Of a DNA stretch of 64,000 nucleotides, positions 1 to 11,308 are shown in pieces. The notes below the pieces were generated by a model. That model was not told the origin of the DNA. It did not search any database and worked only from the letters and a program-made list of their open reading frames with translations. Made by a program: the position numbers and the translations under genes. Every line of letters starts with the position of its first letter. Position 1 is the stretch's first letter. Source of the DNA: Spinacia oleracea (taxonomy: Eukaryota; Streptophyta; Magnoliopsida; Caryophyllales; Amaranthaceae); the NCBI RefSeq assembly GCF_020520425.1, contig NC_079487.1:58194719-58258718 (forward strand). Direction: 5' to 3'.

Positions 1-414
1 AGCTTTGGGTAGCTAGATCAGCTTCAATAATTCATGTTGAAGATTAGTCGCAAGTAATGCATTAATCGCAAGCCGCGCAATTTCAAGCAGTCTGAATCAG
101 CACCCTGGTCAAGTTCGGGTTAATCTATTCAAAATTCAAAACATTCTAGTCCTAGATCGGCGTCTTAAGTCGAGTCAGCATATGCATAAGCAAAAGTTGA
201 ATATACTTTGACTTGCGCTTTTCCTTACCAAAAACCCTCAGTCAAAGTGGGGGCTTATAGTGGGTATGTACACTCGAAAAAATGGGAAAATTTTATTTTA
301 GAATCAGCATATGCATGAGCGAAAGTTGAATATACTTTGACTTGCGCTTTTTCTTACCAAAAAACCTCAGTCAAAGTGGGGGATTATAGTGGGTATACAC
401 CCAAAAAAATGGGC
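1..414 (+). mobile_element. 3' non-coding end of a TAT-type Ty3-gypsy element, with duplicated polypurine tract
   Basis: Two direct copies of about 110 bp lie at 174-285 and 301-414. Each contains the polypurine stretch TCAAAGTGGGGG (near 242 and 371) followed by TATAGTGGGTAT. The same stretch occurs in reverse just outside the LTR at 4200, where it is in polypurine-tract position, so this is probably the 3' untranslated end of a related plus-strand element. No LTR start is obvious after it. Bases 1-173 show nothing recognisable. Confidence 0.5.
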
Positions 415-421
415 AAATGTT

Positions 422-700
422 TTCCATTTCGCATGCATACATGCAGCCACAAATTTCAAAATGCACACACAACGCATACAAATTCAATTCAAACCCTGCA
501 AAAACACATACAAATACAAACCATACCAATTTAAATCATACCAAAATCAATCATACAAGTTCAAAGTACAAAATCCAAGATTCAAATACAAAAACCATAA
601 AAAATCCAAAATTCAAGCCATACAATTCTAAATACAAATACAAACCACAAATATCAATACAAACATCCCTATACAAAAAACCCAACCAAGGCAAAGCTGG
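422..700. repeat. A/C-rich low-complexity tract
   Basis: Irregular short repeats of the type CAAATACAAACCATACCAA fill this stretch. Overlapping reading frames are open here only because of composition. It resembles the minisatellite-like parts of the TAT untranslated regions elsewhere in the window, read on the other strand. Confidence 0.5.
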
Positions 701-739
701 AACTCGCTACCATGCAGGATCAGTCCATCAGCCACAATG

Positions 740-1042
740 TCAATCAAAGGCTCCTTGTTCCTGCTCCGGCTCATGTACCGCTCCAAATCCTGGTCTAACT
801 CTGTCCCTGGGGTAGCTGGCTCCTGCTCCGAAATACGAAGGGGTACCGGAAGGCCGCTGAGCTCCCTGCTGATAGGGGGGATACTGATAAGCCTGCGGGG
901 TCGTCATAAACCGGCGCTGCACCTCGAAGTCATAGGCCGAGCGCCTCAGCTCCATCTCATGCCAATAAGCCCAAGATTCTGCACTCCAAGGCTGGGAGCA
1001 ACTCGCTCCGAAATAAGCACCACGGGGAGGCGTGAAAGGCAT
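740..1042 (-). pseudogene. Retroelement ORF fragment next to an LTR, unrecognised
   Basis: An open frame of 100 codons on the minus strand starts with ATG directly at the outer edge of the LTR at 1043. It is rich in Tyr, Pro, Gln and Arg, with a PQAYQYPPYQQGAQ stretch. I do not recognise a domain. It probably belongs to an older gypsy element into which the LTR at 1043-4199 was inserted; the ATG at the junction may be coincidental. It could be the disordered part of a gag or an extra ORF as found in Ogre/TAT elements. A host gene is unlikely given the surrounding debris. Confidence 0.35.
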
Positions 1043-1274
1043 TGTAGGGGGTTTTTTTGTGTCAAAACTTGTTTCCCGTTCTACAAGAGGGGCGGTTCTT
1101 TAGAAAACCGTACAATTTTTGTACCTCAAAGGAGTCGCCACCAAACATTGTTTAAAGTCTCGTTTGGAAAGACCGCAAGTGACTCAATGTTGGATAAGGC
1201 CTTGAATCCTTGAAACGGATGGGTGAGATCCGGGCACGGGAACAAAAATGCATATTCGGCGAGCTTTAGAAATA

Positions 1275-2402
1275 GGAAAATTTGTAATTATTTATCCAAC
1301 CTTTGCCCGATTTTCTTTAATTAAGCCTACCTATGCAATATTTTTAAATAATCCAACCTTTATGACCCAACTACTATTATTAAACCTAACAAGTTATTAA
1401 CCTGCTATAGGCGGTATTCACCCTTACGTGGCATATAACAATTATAATTTTTTTTCCCCCTTATTTTCTTTAATTGCGATTTTAATTTTCGTTCCTCTCT
1501 CCTCTGCGATTTTCTACTTCATCTCTGCACTCCTCTCCATTATTTATCTCTACCTCTTCTCCACCATTGTCGATCCCTCATACGGTCATACCTCTGCATT
1601 CGATGTTCATCAAAATTAATCAGCAATTGTTATGGCTGGGGTAAAGCAATTTCCTGTTGGATCTGGTCTTCTTCAAATTCCATGTTTTTTTTTCTTTCTA
1701 AATTTTCAACAAGACCACAACATCCCACAACATAAAAAAAAACTATATTATTGCAACAGCTTGGGTTTTTACGAACTGACCATCAAGGAAGCCCAAAATT
1801 CAAAATTTACCAAAAAAGGAACAAAAACGCTAAGGTCCGTAAGTTCACCTTCAATTGTACGATTTTGGAGACGAAATTTGAATGCGCGTGGATGAAGTCA
1901 CCTATTTCCACAAGAAAATCGTTGATGATGTCATGAACCAGTATAATTGTGGTTGAAGCAGCAGTAATGGAGGAGAGAGGAATTGGAACACGGTACAGAG
2001 AAGAGAAGGGTTAAGGGTTTTTTGAAAAAAAAATGAAATCCTTGTTTAGGTGGCAAGTGATGATGACGTGTCCAATATTTTAGGAGGGAAACCAACTTTA
2101 GGTTGTCAACGTTTTACGTTGACTTTGTAGCAGGTAACCGGTCATCTAGGCTTAATAATAGTAGTTGGGTCATAAAGGTTGGATTATTTAGAAATATCGC
2201 ATAGGTAGGCTTAATTAAAGAAAATCGGGCAAAGGTTGGATTAATAATTACAAATTTTCCTTGACTTTGTAGCAGGTAACCGGTCATCCAGGCTTAATAA
2301 TAGTAGTTGGGTCATAAAGGTTCGATTATTTAGAAATATCGCATAGGTAGGCTTAATTAAAGAAAACCGGGCAAAGGTTGGATTAATTATTACAAATTTT
2401 CC
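1275..2402. mobile_element. Non-autonomous Mutator-like element (MULE) with 9-bp TSD
   Basis: A 1128-bp element with termini GGAAAATTTGTAAT and ATTACAAATTTTCC is flanked by a perfect 9-bp direct repeat TTAGAAATA (1266-1274 and 2403-2411). The terminal inverted repeats are over 100 bp and include matching TAATCCAACCTTTGCCCG and TTATGACCCAACTAC blocks. A 9-bp duplication with long TIRs is the Mutator signature. The interior (about 1430-2100) has short open frames but no transposase and no recognisable gene. It is inserted in the gypsy LTR, so it is younger than that LTR. Confidence 0.85.
2119..2402. repeat. 142-bp tandem duplication of the MULE right terminus
   Basis: Positions 2119-2260 and 2261-2402 are near-identical copies, each starting TTGACTTTGTAGCAGG and ending ACAAATTTTCC. 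The inner copy is therefore a second complete right-hand TIR, giving the element two candidate right ends. Confidence 0.9.
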
Positions 2403-2754
2403 TTAGAAATATTCAAGTACGTTGGCACAACATTGTTTTCGAAAATAAACCCTAGATTAGACTATGTGGGTTTGTATTTAGAGCAAATTGAATCTCTAAT
2501 TGTATGGTGGTCACTTTTGCTTTAAAGATTGATTTAAGGAACCTAAGGCCGGTTTGTCCAAAAAATATCTTTGTTAAGCGTGATGTAACCTTTGTATTTT
2601 GTTGTATTTAGCATGTTGGTGATGAAAGCAATAAAGCAAATAAAGCAACATCACAATACTAAATAAAGTGCGGAATTAGTAAATACAAGACCCCCTAGAA
2701 AAGGACTAGGGAGTAGGTCCACATTGCCTAGAAATGGACTAGGCAAGTAAAGAT

Positions 2755-2910
2755 GCGGAATTGAAAGTGCGGTATTGAAATTTCGGTATTGAAATTGCGG
2801 TATTGAAATTGCGGTATTGAAAGTGCGATATTGAAAGTGCGATATTGAAATTGCGGTATTGAAAGGTGCGATATTGAAATTGCAATATTGAAAGGTGCAT
2901 AATTGAAATT
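2755..2910. repeat. Minisatellite inside gypsy LTR, ~15-bp unit
   Basis: Units of the form GCGGTATTGAAATT repeat about ten times with point changes. The same type of array occurs at 15955-16110 in the second family-A LTR, so it is an inherited part of this LTR. Long minus-strand frames across it are compositional. Confidence 0.75.
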
Positions 2911-4199
2911 TGTACTTGGGCACATGAGATTCGAACGCCAAGCGGCTCCTTAAAAATAAGTGCGCCCGACACGAATTCAAAGCCAAAAATCTCAACTTGG
3001 GAGAGGTTGCTCAACCCAAATATCCTAGATTTTGCATGTTAAACTTGAACTTGAAAGCTTGAACATTGAAGTTTTGAACTTGAAATAATTGAAATTTGAA
3101 CTTGAAATGATCCTAGTTTAGGGAAATAACTATGAACAACCCTAAACATGGTAAGATCTTGAAAATGGAAAACTTGAACTTGTATATTGAAAATGGAGTT
3201 TTGAATCTCAAAAGACTAAACCTTTAAATGTTAAAAGGTGTCAGCTTTGATTACCCCATGTTTGAAGGTGATTCTAGTCCAAGAGGTGATTGCAAACAAC
3301 TTAGACATCCTTGAATCTTGAAAATTTTGTATTTTGCATTTTGAAAAAGTTTGTATTTTTGGAAAACATGTATGATTGTTGCAAGTGGTATTTTTTAATT
3401 ATTAAAAACACCAACTTGCTAATCATTTAGAAATCAAAGCAACATGGTAGATTAGAATGGGATTCGGATTTACCTAGTTAGATTTAGGCAAGATCTCCCA
3501 ATTGCTTTGGAATTTAGGAATTTTGTATGTGCTTTTGAGGAGTTTTTGAATTGTATTTTAAGGCGTAATGTCGAAATTACGACGTTGTATTGTGGTTCTC
3601 CTCCTCATTATGCTGAAAATGAGGGGTATTTATAGAAGGAATTGGTGCAAGGCACCAGCACACGTCAGCGCAGGGCGCTGGACCAGCGCTGGGCGCTGGT
3701 GACGTGGCTTGAATGCCGCCAAAGCAAGGACGGGGAATCTGTACTTGTTTCGTCTTGTAGTGTTGTACCTGTTGTACGAATAGTACTAGGTTTGGCGTTT
3801 TTTTATTTGCTTGGAGGTTAAGGCATCGTTTAGCGTCTAAAAATAAGCCTTTCTCGGGTTTTGAATTCCGGTTTTACGGGACGGGGCCCGGCATGCTCGG
3901 TTTTGTGGGTCGGCGCCCGAATTTGACTTGCCTTATTTGATTTTGAGTGGAAAAAGCCTAGTAAAACCAATTTGATGGTCTACTAGATGAGATTGTACTT
4001 GGATTTTGAAATTGAATTTGGAAAATTGTATTTTGTACCGAGAACCGAAAGGGGAACGGTCTTGGGGGTTGGATTTTGGATCTTGAATTTGGAAATATTC
4101 TTAGCAATTGGGATTTCCGCCTGGAGTTACTCCAATCGCCTAACAAGGATAATGGTATCGTCATCATCCCAAAGGGGAGACACAAATTAGGTGTTTACA

Positions 4200-4315
4200 G
4201 AAGCCCCCACTTTGACTGAGCCTTCGGTTAGGAAAGCGCAAGTCAAAGTATCTCGAAAGGGACGGAGAATGATCAAGATGTTCTGCAATCAAGACCACTC
4301 TTTGTACGCCGGTAC
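4200..4315 (-). other. Polypurine-tract side of the family-A gypsy element
   Basis: Immediately right of the LTR at 4199 the plus strand reads GAAGCCCCCACTTTGACTGA, i.e. AGTGGGGGCTTC on the minus strand, the expected position of a 3' polypurine tract. The rest of this 116-bp stub resembles the 3' region at 174-414 in reverse. It is cut off at 4316 by the plus-strand LTR. Confidence 0.55.
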
Positions 4316-5782
4316 TGTAGACACCTACTTTTGTCCCCATTCCCGCAAGGGAAAGGTTCGATGATGAAAGCATAAAAACTCCACTTGACAACGCATCTCC
4401 TATAAAATAAACGAATCTCGATTCCCCATTTCATTTCACCCGAAACCTGCTATTTATGGAAACCTGCTAAAAATAGTAACTGCCGTAAAAGGTAGCTTCT
4501 AAAAGTGGCAAATCATAAAGGATAGAAACCTGTCAGAATTAGGTGTTGCATTCCAACATAAATCCTAAATGAGATAGAAAACTGCGAGAATCCTATTCCT
4601 AATATGATTCGGAAATAAGAGTTACGTATTAATTAAAATCCTAACGAGCCTAGAGTTCGTAACGGGCCCAGACGCATTCCGTCATAAAATTGATACGCGC
4701 TAAAAGACTCGATTAAGTCTCAAACTCTACGGATTTCAGGAATCCGAATCTGACCAAAGAATTCTGCCAGACCCTATTTTCAACGCCCAGCCCTGGGCGC
4801 CGAAAATTCCAGCGCCCAGAGCTGGGCGTCGAAAGTACCTGGGACAGATTCTTTTCCTAATCCGTTTCGTATTCAAATTCCTGAAAAACTATCTTTCTAC
4901 GCCAGTTTTTCCTATAAATAGACCCCTAAAACCGACGTGGAAGGAACACACAACAACACATAATATACTCTGAGTATTGACTCTAAACCCCTTAGCCTAA
5001 GCCTCTCGCTGCGAAACTGTTCACGCGTTCTGTCGCAATCGATCCATAAATCGAACAGAACGTATCCTGTCCCATAATCGAGATTCGTTAAATAAAAAGG
5101 AGAAATAGCAAAGTCAAAGTGGTTAGTTTTCTGAGAACCGTGACGCACCTCTCAAGGGTGCGTCGTAATGTGTCCCTTTTCGATGATTTAACTGCTTTCC
5201 TCGCCCTTTTTATGAACTGTTAAACTAACCTAATATGATTGTTCTATCACGCCTAACAAATATAATATTTTTGGGAAATCGGATTATCATGCTAGGTCCC
5301 CTTAATTCTATTTAAATCAGATAATCACGATCGAATTAGTATTATATGTTGCATATTGCTAAAATCAATTCAGCTTAGTTTAAAATTTAACGCAAGTCCC
5401 TTCAATTATTTATGCTGAGCTAGTAAGGATATCCTGCCTCTGGAGTTATCGACGAGCGAATTACTCCTCTCGGTAGTTACAGTCCCCCGAACCCTCAATC
5501 TCTACCTTGCGGGTGTATATTGAGAGATCCCCACACCAGGGATCACAAGGGAACCTACGGCCGTCGTGGTCAAACATAATTGCACTCCCTTTATGTCACG
5601 ATAACCGGGTTTTGTCAGTTTTTCTCATTGTTGTTAAAAACTGAATGGAGACTCCTATATTACTAGTCAATTGGGTGTATACTCACAGGAAATCCAATTA
5701 CACTTGATTGAATAAAAATAATCTTCACACCCACGAGGGACAAGGTCACGCATTAGCCTCGCGCTTTTTCGACCCCCTCACA
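4316..5782 (+). mobile_element. TAT/Ogre-type gypsy 5' LTR (family B), plus strand
   Basis: It starts TGTAGACACC and ends CCCCTCACA, about 1467 bp, and is followed after one base by a primer-binding-site-like TGGCGACTCTGCTGGGGA. A TATA-like CCTATAAATAGACCC lies near 4910, followed by the probable transcription start, and a short GC-rich palindromic segment (GCGCCCAGAGCTGGGCG) near 4813. It is unlike family A in sequence apart from the terminal TGTAGACACC-type end. It interrupts the family-A element to its left. Confidence 0.7.
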
Positions 5783-5783
5783 G

Positions 5784-5801
5784 TGGCGACTCTGCTGGGG
5801 A
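5784..5801 (+). other. Primer binding site of family-B gypsy element
   Basis: TGGCGACTCTGCTGGGGA follows the LTR end; TGG at the start pairs with a tRNA CCA end, and TGGCGACTC is typical of Ogre/TAT elements. The exact tRNA is not proven here. Confidence 0.6.
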
Positions 5802-6850
5802 TAGTGAAGGAAATACTCGTGCTTGTAGGTAATCAAAATAGCCGAAGGGTGAAACGATCCTACCCCGCGTTTATTTCCCCATCAAGTTGGGACGACCTGA
5901 AAATCAGCATATTAATGTGAACGGGCAGAACATCATAACGAATCTCGGCTCCCTCGGGAGTTGGGACTAAGGATACCTTTTTTCGCCAATAGGGGGGTGC
6001 ATACGCCGCGCATGTTTCCCACTCGGTACTTGTGCAGGTAGTACACCTATCCCGAACCCAATCGCTCGCTCATTAGGTCCCTCTCGCCTGCATGCCCCCT
6101 TGGCTTGCACTTGCGAGCTGGCCTCTTGAGCGAAATTCGTCTGTTGAAGACACTACCTCGACCGGGGCATGTGTTGGATCTACGATAGAAGCGGTACCAA
6201 GCCAGGCGCAAATAAACTACCCATAGAAGCCTATCATAAACTACGTGACATATTTAATTTTCAAATCCATGTTTGTAATGTAGTTATGTGTAGCGAACTA
6301 TGTGACTATGTTATGATTGTGTGTACGAATAATGCTAGACAAATAATGCTAGAAAACCAACGACCTTAAAAATTGCCCAAACATTCATAGACTAATTTGC
6401 CAAAGAGTTATACCAAAATACGTGTTCCGCAAGCCCGAACGATCGCCACAAAAATAAGCGACGCTCGGGATGGCCTGTAACGAATCCCACAAACGCTGCA
6501 CAACGCGTAAAGGACGTTATTAGGCAAGCACGCAAAATTAAGTCTCATAAAACAAAAGAATATACGCGAACAGAAAACGAGTACCAGTCAGGGACGCATT
6601 TTCAGCGCCCCTGGCTGGGCGCCAATATTTCTCACGCCCACTGCTGGGCGCTGAAGTTGCTGCCTGGCCTTTTGGTCAGGCACATCAGCCTCGGTGCCCA
6701 CGCATGAAGAAAATACGTAGCAAAAAAAAAACAACTTTTCGTAAAAACAATTGCTACGAGGGCGTATGAAAAAGCACTCGATTCTAAAAGCGACTTGTAA
6801 AAAATAAATAACTCTTTGTGTCGTTGTTAGGCCTCCTACGACGACGATGT
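5802..6850 (+). mobile_element. Non-coding leader of the family-B gypsy element
   Basis: This follows the PBS and contains no convincing coding region. It includes G/C-rich palindromic text near 6600-6660 (GCCCCTGGCTGGGCGCC) like that in the LTR, and A-rich runs. The right boundary with the copia-derived sequence is not sharp and lies somewhere between 6850 and 7250. Confidence 0.4.
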
Positions 6851-9205
6851 TCGGCACCAAAGCCGAGCATGCTAATTAAACCTTGAATGTCACATGGGCG
6901 AAGTATTCAAAAGATAAATGTTCGAATAAAGTCTTCAAAAAAAAAATATGTTCAAATAAATCCGAGTCTAGACTAGGCTATGCCAAAATACAATCCAAAT
7001 CCTAAGTCTTAGTTGTCTTATCCATAGAATCGGTCCTAATGCTTGGTGTCGTTCTGCAAGTTAAAAGGTTAAACCATATTGAGTCTCCCTTCCTAACATT
7101 TAAATCAGTAAGCACCCATATGTAATTGTCATCCCTTACTAAGAGTCTACGGCCTCAATACTCTCTCACCAATAAAAAGAATATATTATAGTATTTGCAA
7201 AATGGAAACGGTCACATTCTGGAAATCATTCCACCATAGTCGCACAACCCCCAAAGTGAACCTAAGGTGTTAATACCATTGGCAAAGAAATAATTAATGG
7301 CCCCAAGGCTTATAATCACATTGGGTCACGACTATCATAGTCCTCTCGAGTCACTCGCTCCTTGAAATACTACTATAAAAATGTATTTCTAGTCTAACCG
7401 GAAACATACAAATTTAATTAAAATTTAAAGCTCATATAAATTTATAATTGAATCCAAAAGTTTAATTTAATTTCAGTCGTATTTAAATTAATTCATGATT
7501 TTAATTTTAGTAAAATAATTAGAATAAATAAAATTTATTATAATTACAATATTCAAAATTAAAATCCAAGAAAATAATTTAAATTATTAATTTTAAAATT
7601 AATTAAAATTACGTAAACTGAAAATTTCAAATTAAAATTTCAAAACGATCTAATCGTAACGCAAACACCCTACGCATCGCACGCCCATGGGCCACACGCA
7701 CACAGTCATCGCTGGCCATGTGCGCGCAGCCCATGCGCTCGTCGCATAGCTGCTGCTTCTACCCTTCGCAAGCCATCGCACGAGTTGGTGCTCGCTGCGC
7801 GCGCGCCAGCGCTCGATGCACGCGAGCCATCGCTCGCTGTGCGCGCTCGCCAGCACTCGCTGCGCGCGCTCCTGCGCTCGATGCACGCGAGCCATCGCTC
7901 GCTGTGCGCGCTCGCCAGCGCTCGCTGCGCGCGCTCCAGCGCTCGATGCACGCGAGCCATCGCTCGCTGTGCGCGCTCGCCAGCGCTCGCTGCGCGCGCT
8001 CCAGCGCTCGATGCACGCGAGCCATCGCTCGCTGTGCGCGCTCGCCAGCGCTCTCTGCGCGCGCTCCAGCGCTCGATGCACGCGAGCCATCGCTCGCTGT
8101 GCGCGCTCGCCAGCGCTCGCTTGATGCGAGCCAGCGCTCGCTGCACGCGGCATCGACGCTGGGCGCAGCACTCGTGGCACGCGAGCTAACGCTCGCTGCG
8201 CGCGAGGCTGCGCGCGCTTGCGCGAGGCAGTGCGCGTTGTGGCGCAGCTCGCTTGCTGCCCACACGCGACTGCCGTGCCTTGCCTTCGCCCATGCCCATT
8301 TGTCCATTGCTCGTAGCCCACGACACAAGGCAGGGCTGCTGCCTTGTGCTCGTGCACCATGCCCTTGCTCATTGCATACGTGCCGCATGGGCGACGAGCT
8401 CCCTTGCTCGTCGTCGCATGCCCGCACTATACAACACCCCTTAAGGGTAACACGTAGCCTCCATTGCTTTATGCGTGCAAGTTATATGAACGAATCGCAT
8501 AAAATTTAAAAAATTTATATTTAAAATTAATGACAAATTAATAAATTAATATTAATTTCATAATTTTAGGGCGAAAAAATCGAAAATTTATTATTCAATT
8601 GATTTCCGATTATCATGGATTCAAGCCTAGGTCATAAAAATTTAAAATTTATCATAAATTTACAATTTTTATGGTGGTTTTTAATCATAGGTATCTAATT
8701 AAATTATAATTAATTATGAAAATCAAATTAATTCTAAATTATTCTAATTTTCAACAAATTAATCATAATTACAAATTAGATTGCATAATTAACAAGGCTA
8801 GGCATTCAAACTTGTTAAACATATACAGTAGGTCAATCAAAAATTCAAGATTTATCAACAAGAATTGCAAATATTTAATTTAACATCTTAAATTTACGAA
8901 ATTTTGCATTCGAAAAACTAAAACCTTCGAGAAGTCATAGTTAGGCTTCGAATTTGAGAATTCTGGGTTCGGCAGAAAAATACCCTTTTTGTCAAAATTT
9001 TAGAATGCCTTTTATATGCGGAATTGACACAAAAATCACTCGATTTGGATGAGTAACGAAGAAACTGCCGAAAAACTGCGTACGTATAATTAAATAAACG
9101 CAATTTGCAATTAATTAACAATTACGAAAATTAATCACCCCTTTTAATTCTTGCAAATTTGTAATATTTAACCATGTTCATGCAATTTAGATTATGAAAA
9201 TAATA
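6850..9205 (-). mobile_element. Non-coding internal region of a copia-derived element (LARD-like)
   Basis: On the minus strand this region directly follows the copia LTR and its PBS (9209-9222) and should hold gag-pol, but no retroelement protein is readable. It is AT-rich with one GC-rich minisatellite block (7690-8450). A large non-coding internal region bounded by an LTR fits a non-autonomous LARD-type derivative. The expected second LTR is missing on the left, so the element is truncated there. Confidence 0.4.
7806..8130. repeat. GC-rich 65-bp minisatellite, five units
   Basis: Units begin at 7806, 7871, 7936, 8001 and 8066, a constant 65-bp period, each with CAGCGCTCGATGCACGCGAG. Flanking sequence (7690-7805 and 8130-8450) has related degenerate GC-rich text. 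Because 65 is not a multiple of three and stops are rare at this composition, frames on both strands stay open; these are not genes. Confidence 0.9.
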
Positions 9206-9208
9206 AGA

Positions 9209-9222
9209 GGCTCGTGATACCA
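9209..9222 (-). other. Copia primer binding site, initiator-tRNA type
   Basis: The minus strand reads TGGTATCACGAGCC one base after the LTR end, close to the iMet-tRNA site TGGTATCAGAGC but with an extra C. It fixes this LTR as the 5' LTR of a minus-strand element. Confidence 0.65.
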
Positions 9223-9223
9223 C

Positions 9224-11308
9224 TGTCAGGTTATGATACATATGACAATTCATAAATCATGCGGAAAAACCATTTAGCCATGAATACATATTATTTACAC
9301 ATAATCATATAGCATAGTTTAGATGCATACTCTTTGTTGCGTGCCTTCCCTAGCTGCGCCCGAACCGAACAAGAACAAGTCTTTAGGACTCCAAGTGTCG
9401 TCCCTCCGTAGATAGTCCACAGCATGTCCGGATCCGCCTTAAGATTGACCAACTAGAATCGCCCTTAAGGTACTAAAATTTCGGCACTTTTGAGCAAGGA
9501 ATGTGTCTGAATTTTTCTCTCAAAAACTCACTTTGAATACTTGAAAAACTTGTTATAAATTGTGAACCCAGGCCACATATTTATAGGGGTATGGAAAGAG
9601 AATTGGAATCCTATTAGGATACGAATTAATTAAATTAGAATCTTAATGAAACTCTTATTTAATTAATTTATCAAATAGAATTAGGAATTTAATCATTAAA
9701 CGAATCCTGTACGTTTTAGGTTTCGTATGCGAACACAAACACCCACGCACGCACAGCAGCCCACGAGGGGCGCCATGCGCGCGCGCGCACAGCCCGAGCA
9801 TCGCAGCCCACGATTGCCGCAGCCTTGGGCGCGCGCTGGGCCTGCCTTGCGGTGGGCCTGGCGCAACCTTGGGCTGGCGTGTTGTGGCGCGCGTTTCCCT
9901 TGCTGGACGTGGGCCTGGCTTCGTGATGGGCCTTCGTCTAGCAAGCTCGTCCGATGCTAATTCGTACGACGCGCTTCCGATTAATTTTCCGATTCCGGAA
10001 TTCATTTCCGATACGAACAATATTTAACATTTCCGATTCCGGAATTAATTTCCGTTTCGAACAAATATTTAATATTTCCGTTTCCGGATTTATTTTCCGA
10101 TTCCGATAATATTTCCGATTCAGACAATATTTCCGTTTCCGGCAATATTTCCGATTCCGGCAATATTTCCATTTCCGATAATATTTTCCGATACGTACCA
10201 TGTTTCCGTTTCCGGCAACATCTACGACTTGGATAATATTTATATTTCCGATACGATCCATATTTCCGTTTCCGGCAATATCATCGTTTCCGGAGTATTC
10301 ATTTCTTGCCTGTGACGATCTCAGCTCCCACTGAAACCAAGATCCGTCGATTCCGAATATCCATAGATGGAGTATTTAATGCCATTAAATATTTGATCCG
10401 TTTACGTACTATTTGTGTGAGCCTACGGGTTCAGTCAAGAGTAAGCTGTGGATTAATATCATTAATTCCACTTGAACTGAAGCGGCCTCTAGCTAGGCAT
10501 TCAGCTCACTTGATCTCACTGAATTATTAACTTGTTAATTAATACTGAACCGCATTTATTAGACTTAACATTGAATGCATACTTGGACCAAGGGCATTAT
10601 TTCCTTAACATATTTCCGTTTCCGGCAATATCATCGTTTCCGGAGTATTCATTTCTTGCCTGTGACGATCTCAGCTCCCACTGAAACCAAGATCCGTCGA
10701 TTCCGAATATCCATAGATGGAGTATTTAATGCCATTAAATACTTGATCCGTTTACGTACTATTTGTGTGAGCCTACGGGTTCAGTCAAGAGTAAGCTGTG
10801 GATTAATATCATTAATTCCACTTGAACTGAAGCGGCCTCTAGCTAGGCATTCAGCTCACTTGATCTCACTGAATTATTAACTTGTTAATTAATACTGAAC
10901 CGCATTTATTAGACTTAACATTGAATGCATACTTGGACCAAGGGAATTATTTCCTTCACATATTTCCGTTTCCGGCAATATCATCGTTTCCGGAGTATTC
11001 ATTTCTTGCCTGTGACGATCTCAGCTCCCACTGAAACCAAGATCCGTCGATTCCGAATATCCATAGATGGAGTATTTAATGCCATTAAATACTTGATCCG
11101 TTTACGTACTATTTGTGTGACCCTACGGGTTCAATCAAGAGTAAGCTGTGGATTAATATCATTAATTCCACTTGAACTGAAGCGGCCTCTAGTCAGGCAT
11201 TCAGCTCACTTGATCTCACTGAATTATTAACTTGTTAATTAATACTGAACCGCACTTATTAGACTTAACATAGAATGCATACTTGGACCAAGGGCATTAT
11301 TTCCTTCA
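9224..11308 (-). mobile_element. Ty1-copia 5' LTR, minus strand, with triplicated 350-bp segment
   Basis: The LTR runs from TGTCAGGTTATG to TTTCCTTCA on the plus strand (TGAAGGAAATAATG... on its own strand), 2085 bp. It aligns end to end with the LTR at 58695-60097 (1403 bp) except that a 350-bp segment is present three times here and once there. The middle contains a GC-rich block (9725-9950) and an array of short ATATTTCCGATTCCGG-type units (9985-10270). It lies inside an older related LTR (11309-11667). Confidence 0.85.
10261..11308. repeat. Three tandem 350-bp units inside the copia LTR
   Basis: TATTTCCGTTTCCGGCAATA starts at 10261, 10611 and 10961, an exact 350-bp spacing with very few differences. 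Each unit ends with the LTR terminus-like AGGGCATTATTTCCTT (AGGGAATTATTTCCTTC in the second). Each unit therefore carries its own copy of the LTR edge. Repeated open frames starting MPVTISAPTETK are by-products. Confidence 0.92.

Larger units (their letters stand above)
1043..4199 (-). mobile_element. TAT-type gypsy LTR (family A), minus strand, with a MULE inserted
   Basis: The block begins TGTAGGGGG and ends GGTGTTTACA, giving TGTAG/..ACA-type termini, and aligns over its length with the LTR at 15436-17486 (by eye roughly 80% identity). Without the inserted MULE and its target duplication it is about 2.0 kb, close to the 2051 bp of that copy. A reverse polypurine tract (GCCCCCACTTTGACT) abuts its right end, so it is the 3' LTR of a minus-strand element. 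A 15-bp-period minisatellite at 2755-2910 and GC-rich text near 3660-3710 are part of the LTR. No matching 5-bp target duplication is visible. Confidence 0.75.

Noticed and set aside
1131..1146. GGAGTCGCCACCAAAC read as a primer binding site (also 15501-15516)
   Set aside because: It lies about 65-90 bp inside the LTR edge; a real PBS-like site sits outside the edge at 15413-15431.
2651..3014. Overlapping minus-strand frames rich in FNTA/ISIP repeats
   Set aside because: Compositional product of the 15-bp minisatellite in a gypsy LTR.
7650..8509. Long open frames on both strands (up to 263 codons)
   Set aside because: They arise from the stop-poor GC-rich 65-bp minisatellite; repeats shift frame each unit and no domain is recognisable.
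10306..11230. Three similar 74-101-codon plus-strand frames (MPVTISAPTETK...)
   Set aside because: They are the 350-bp LTR units; the same frame occurs in the other copia LTR at 59795. No protein family.
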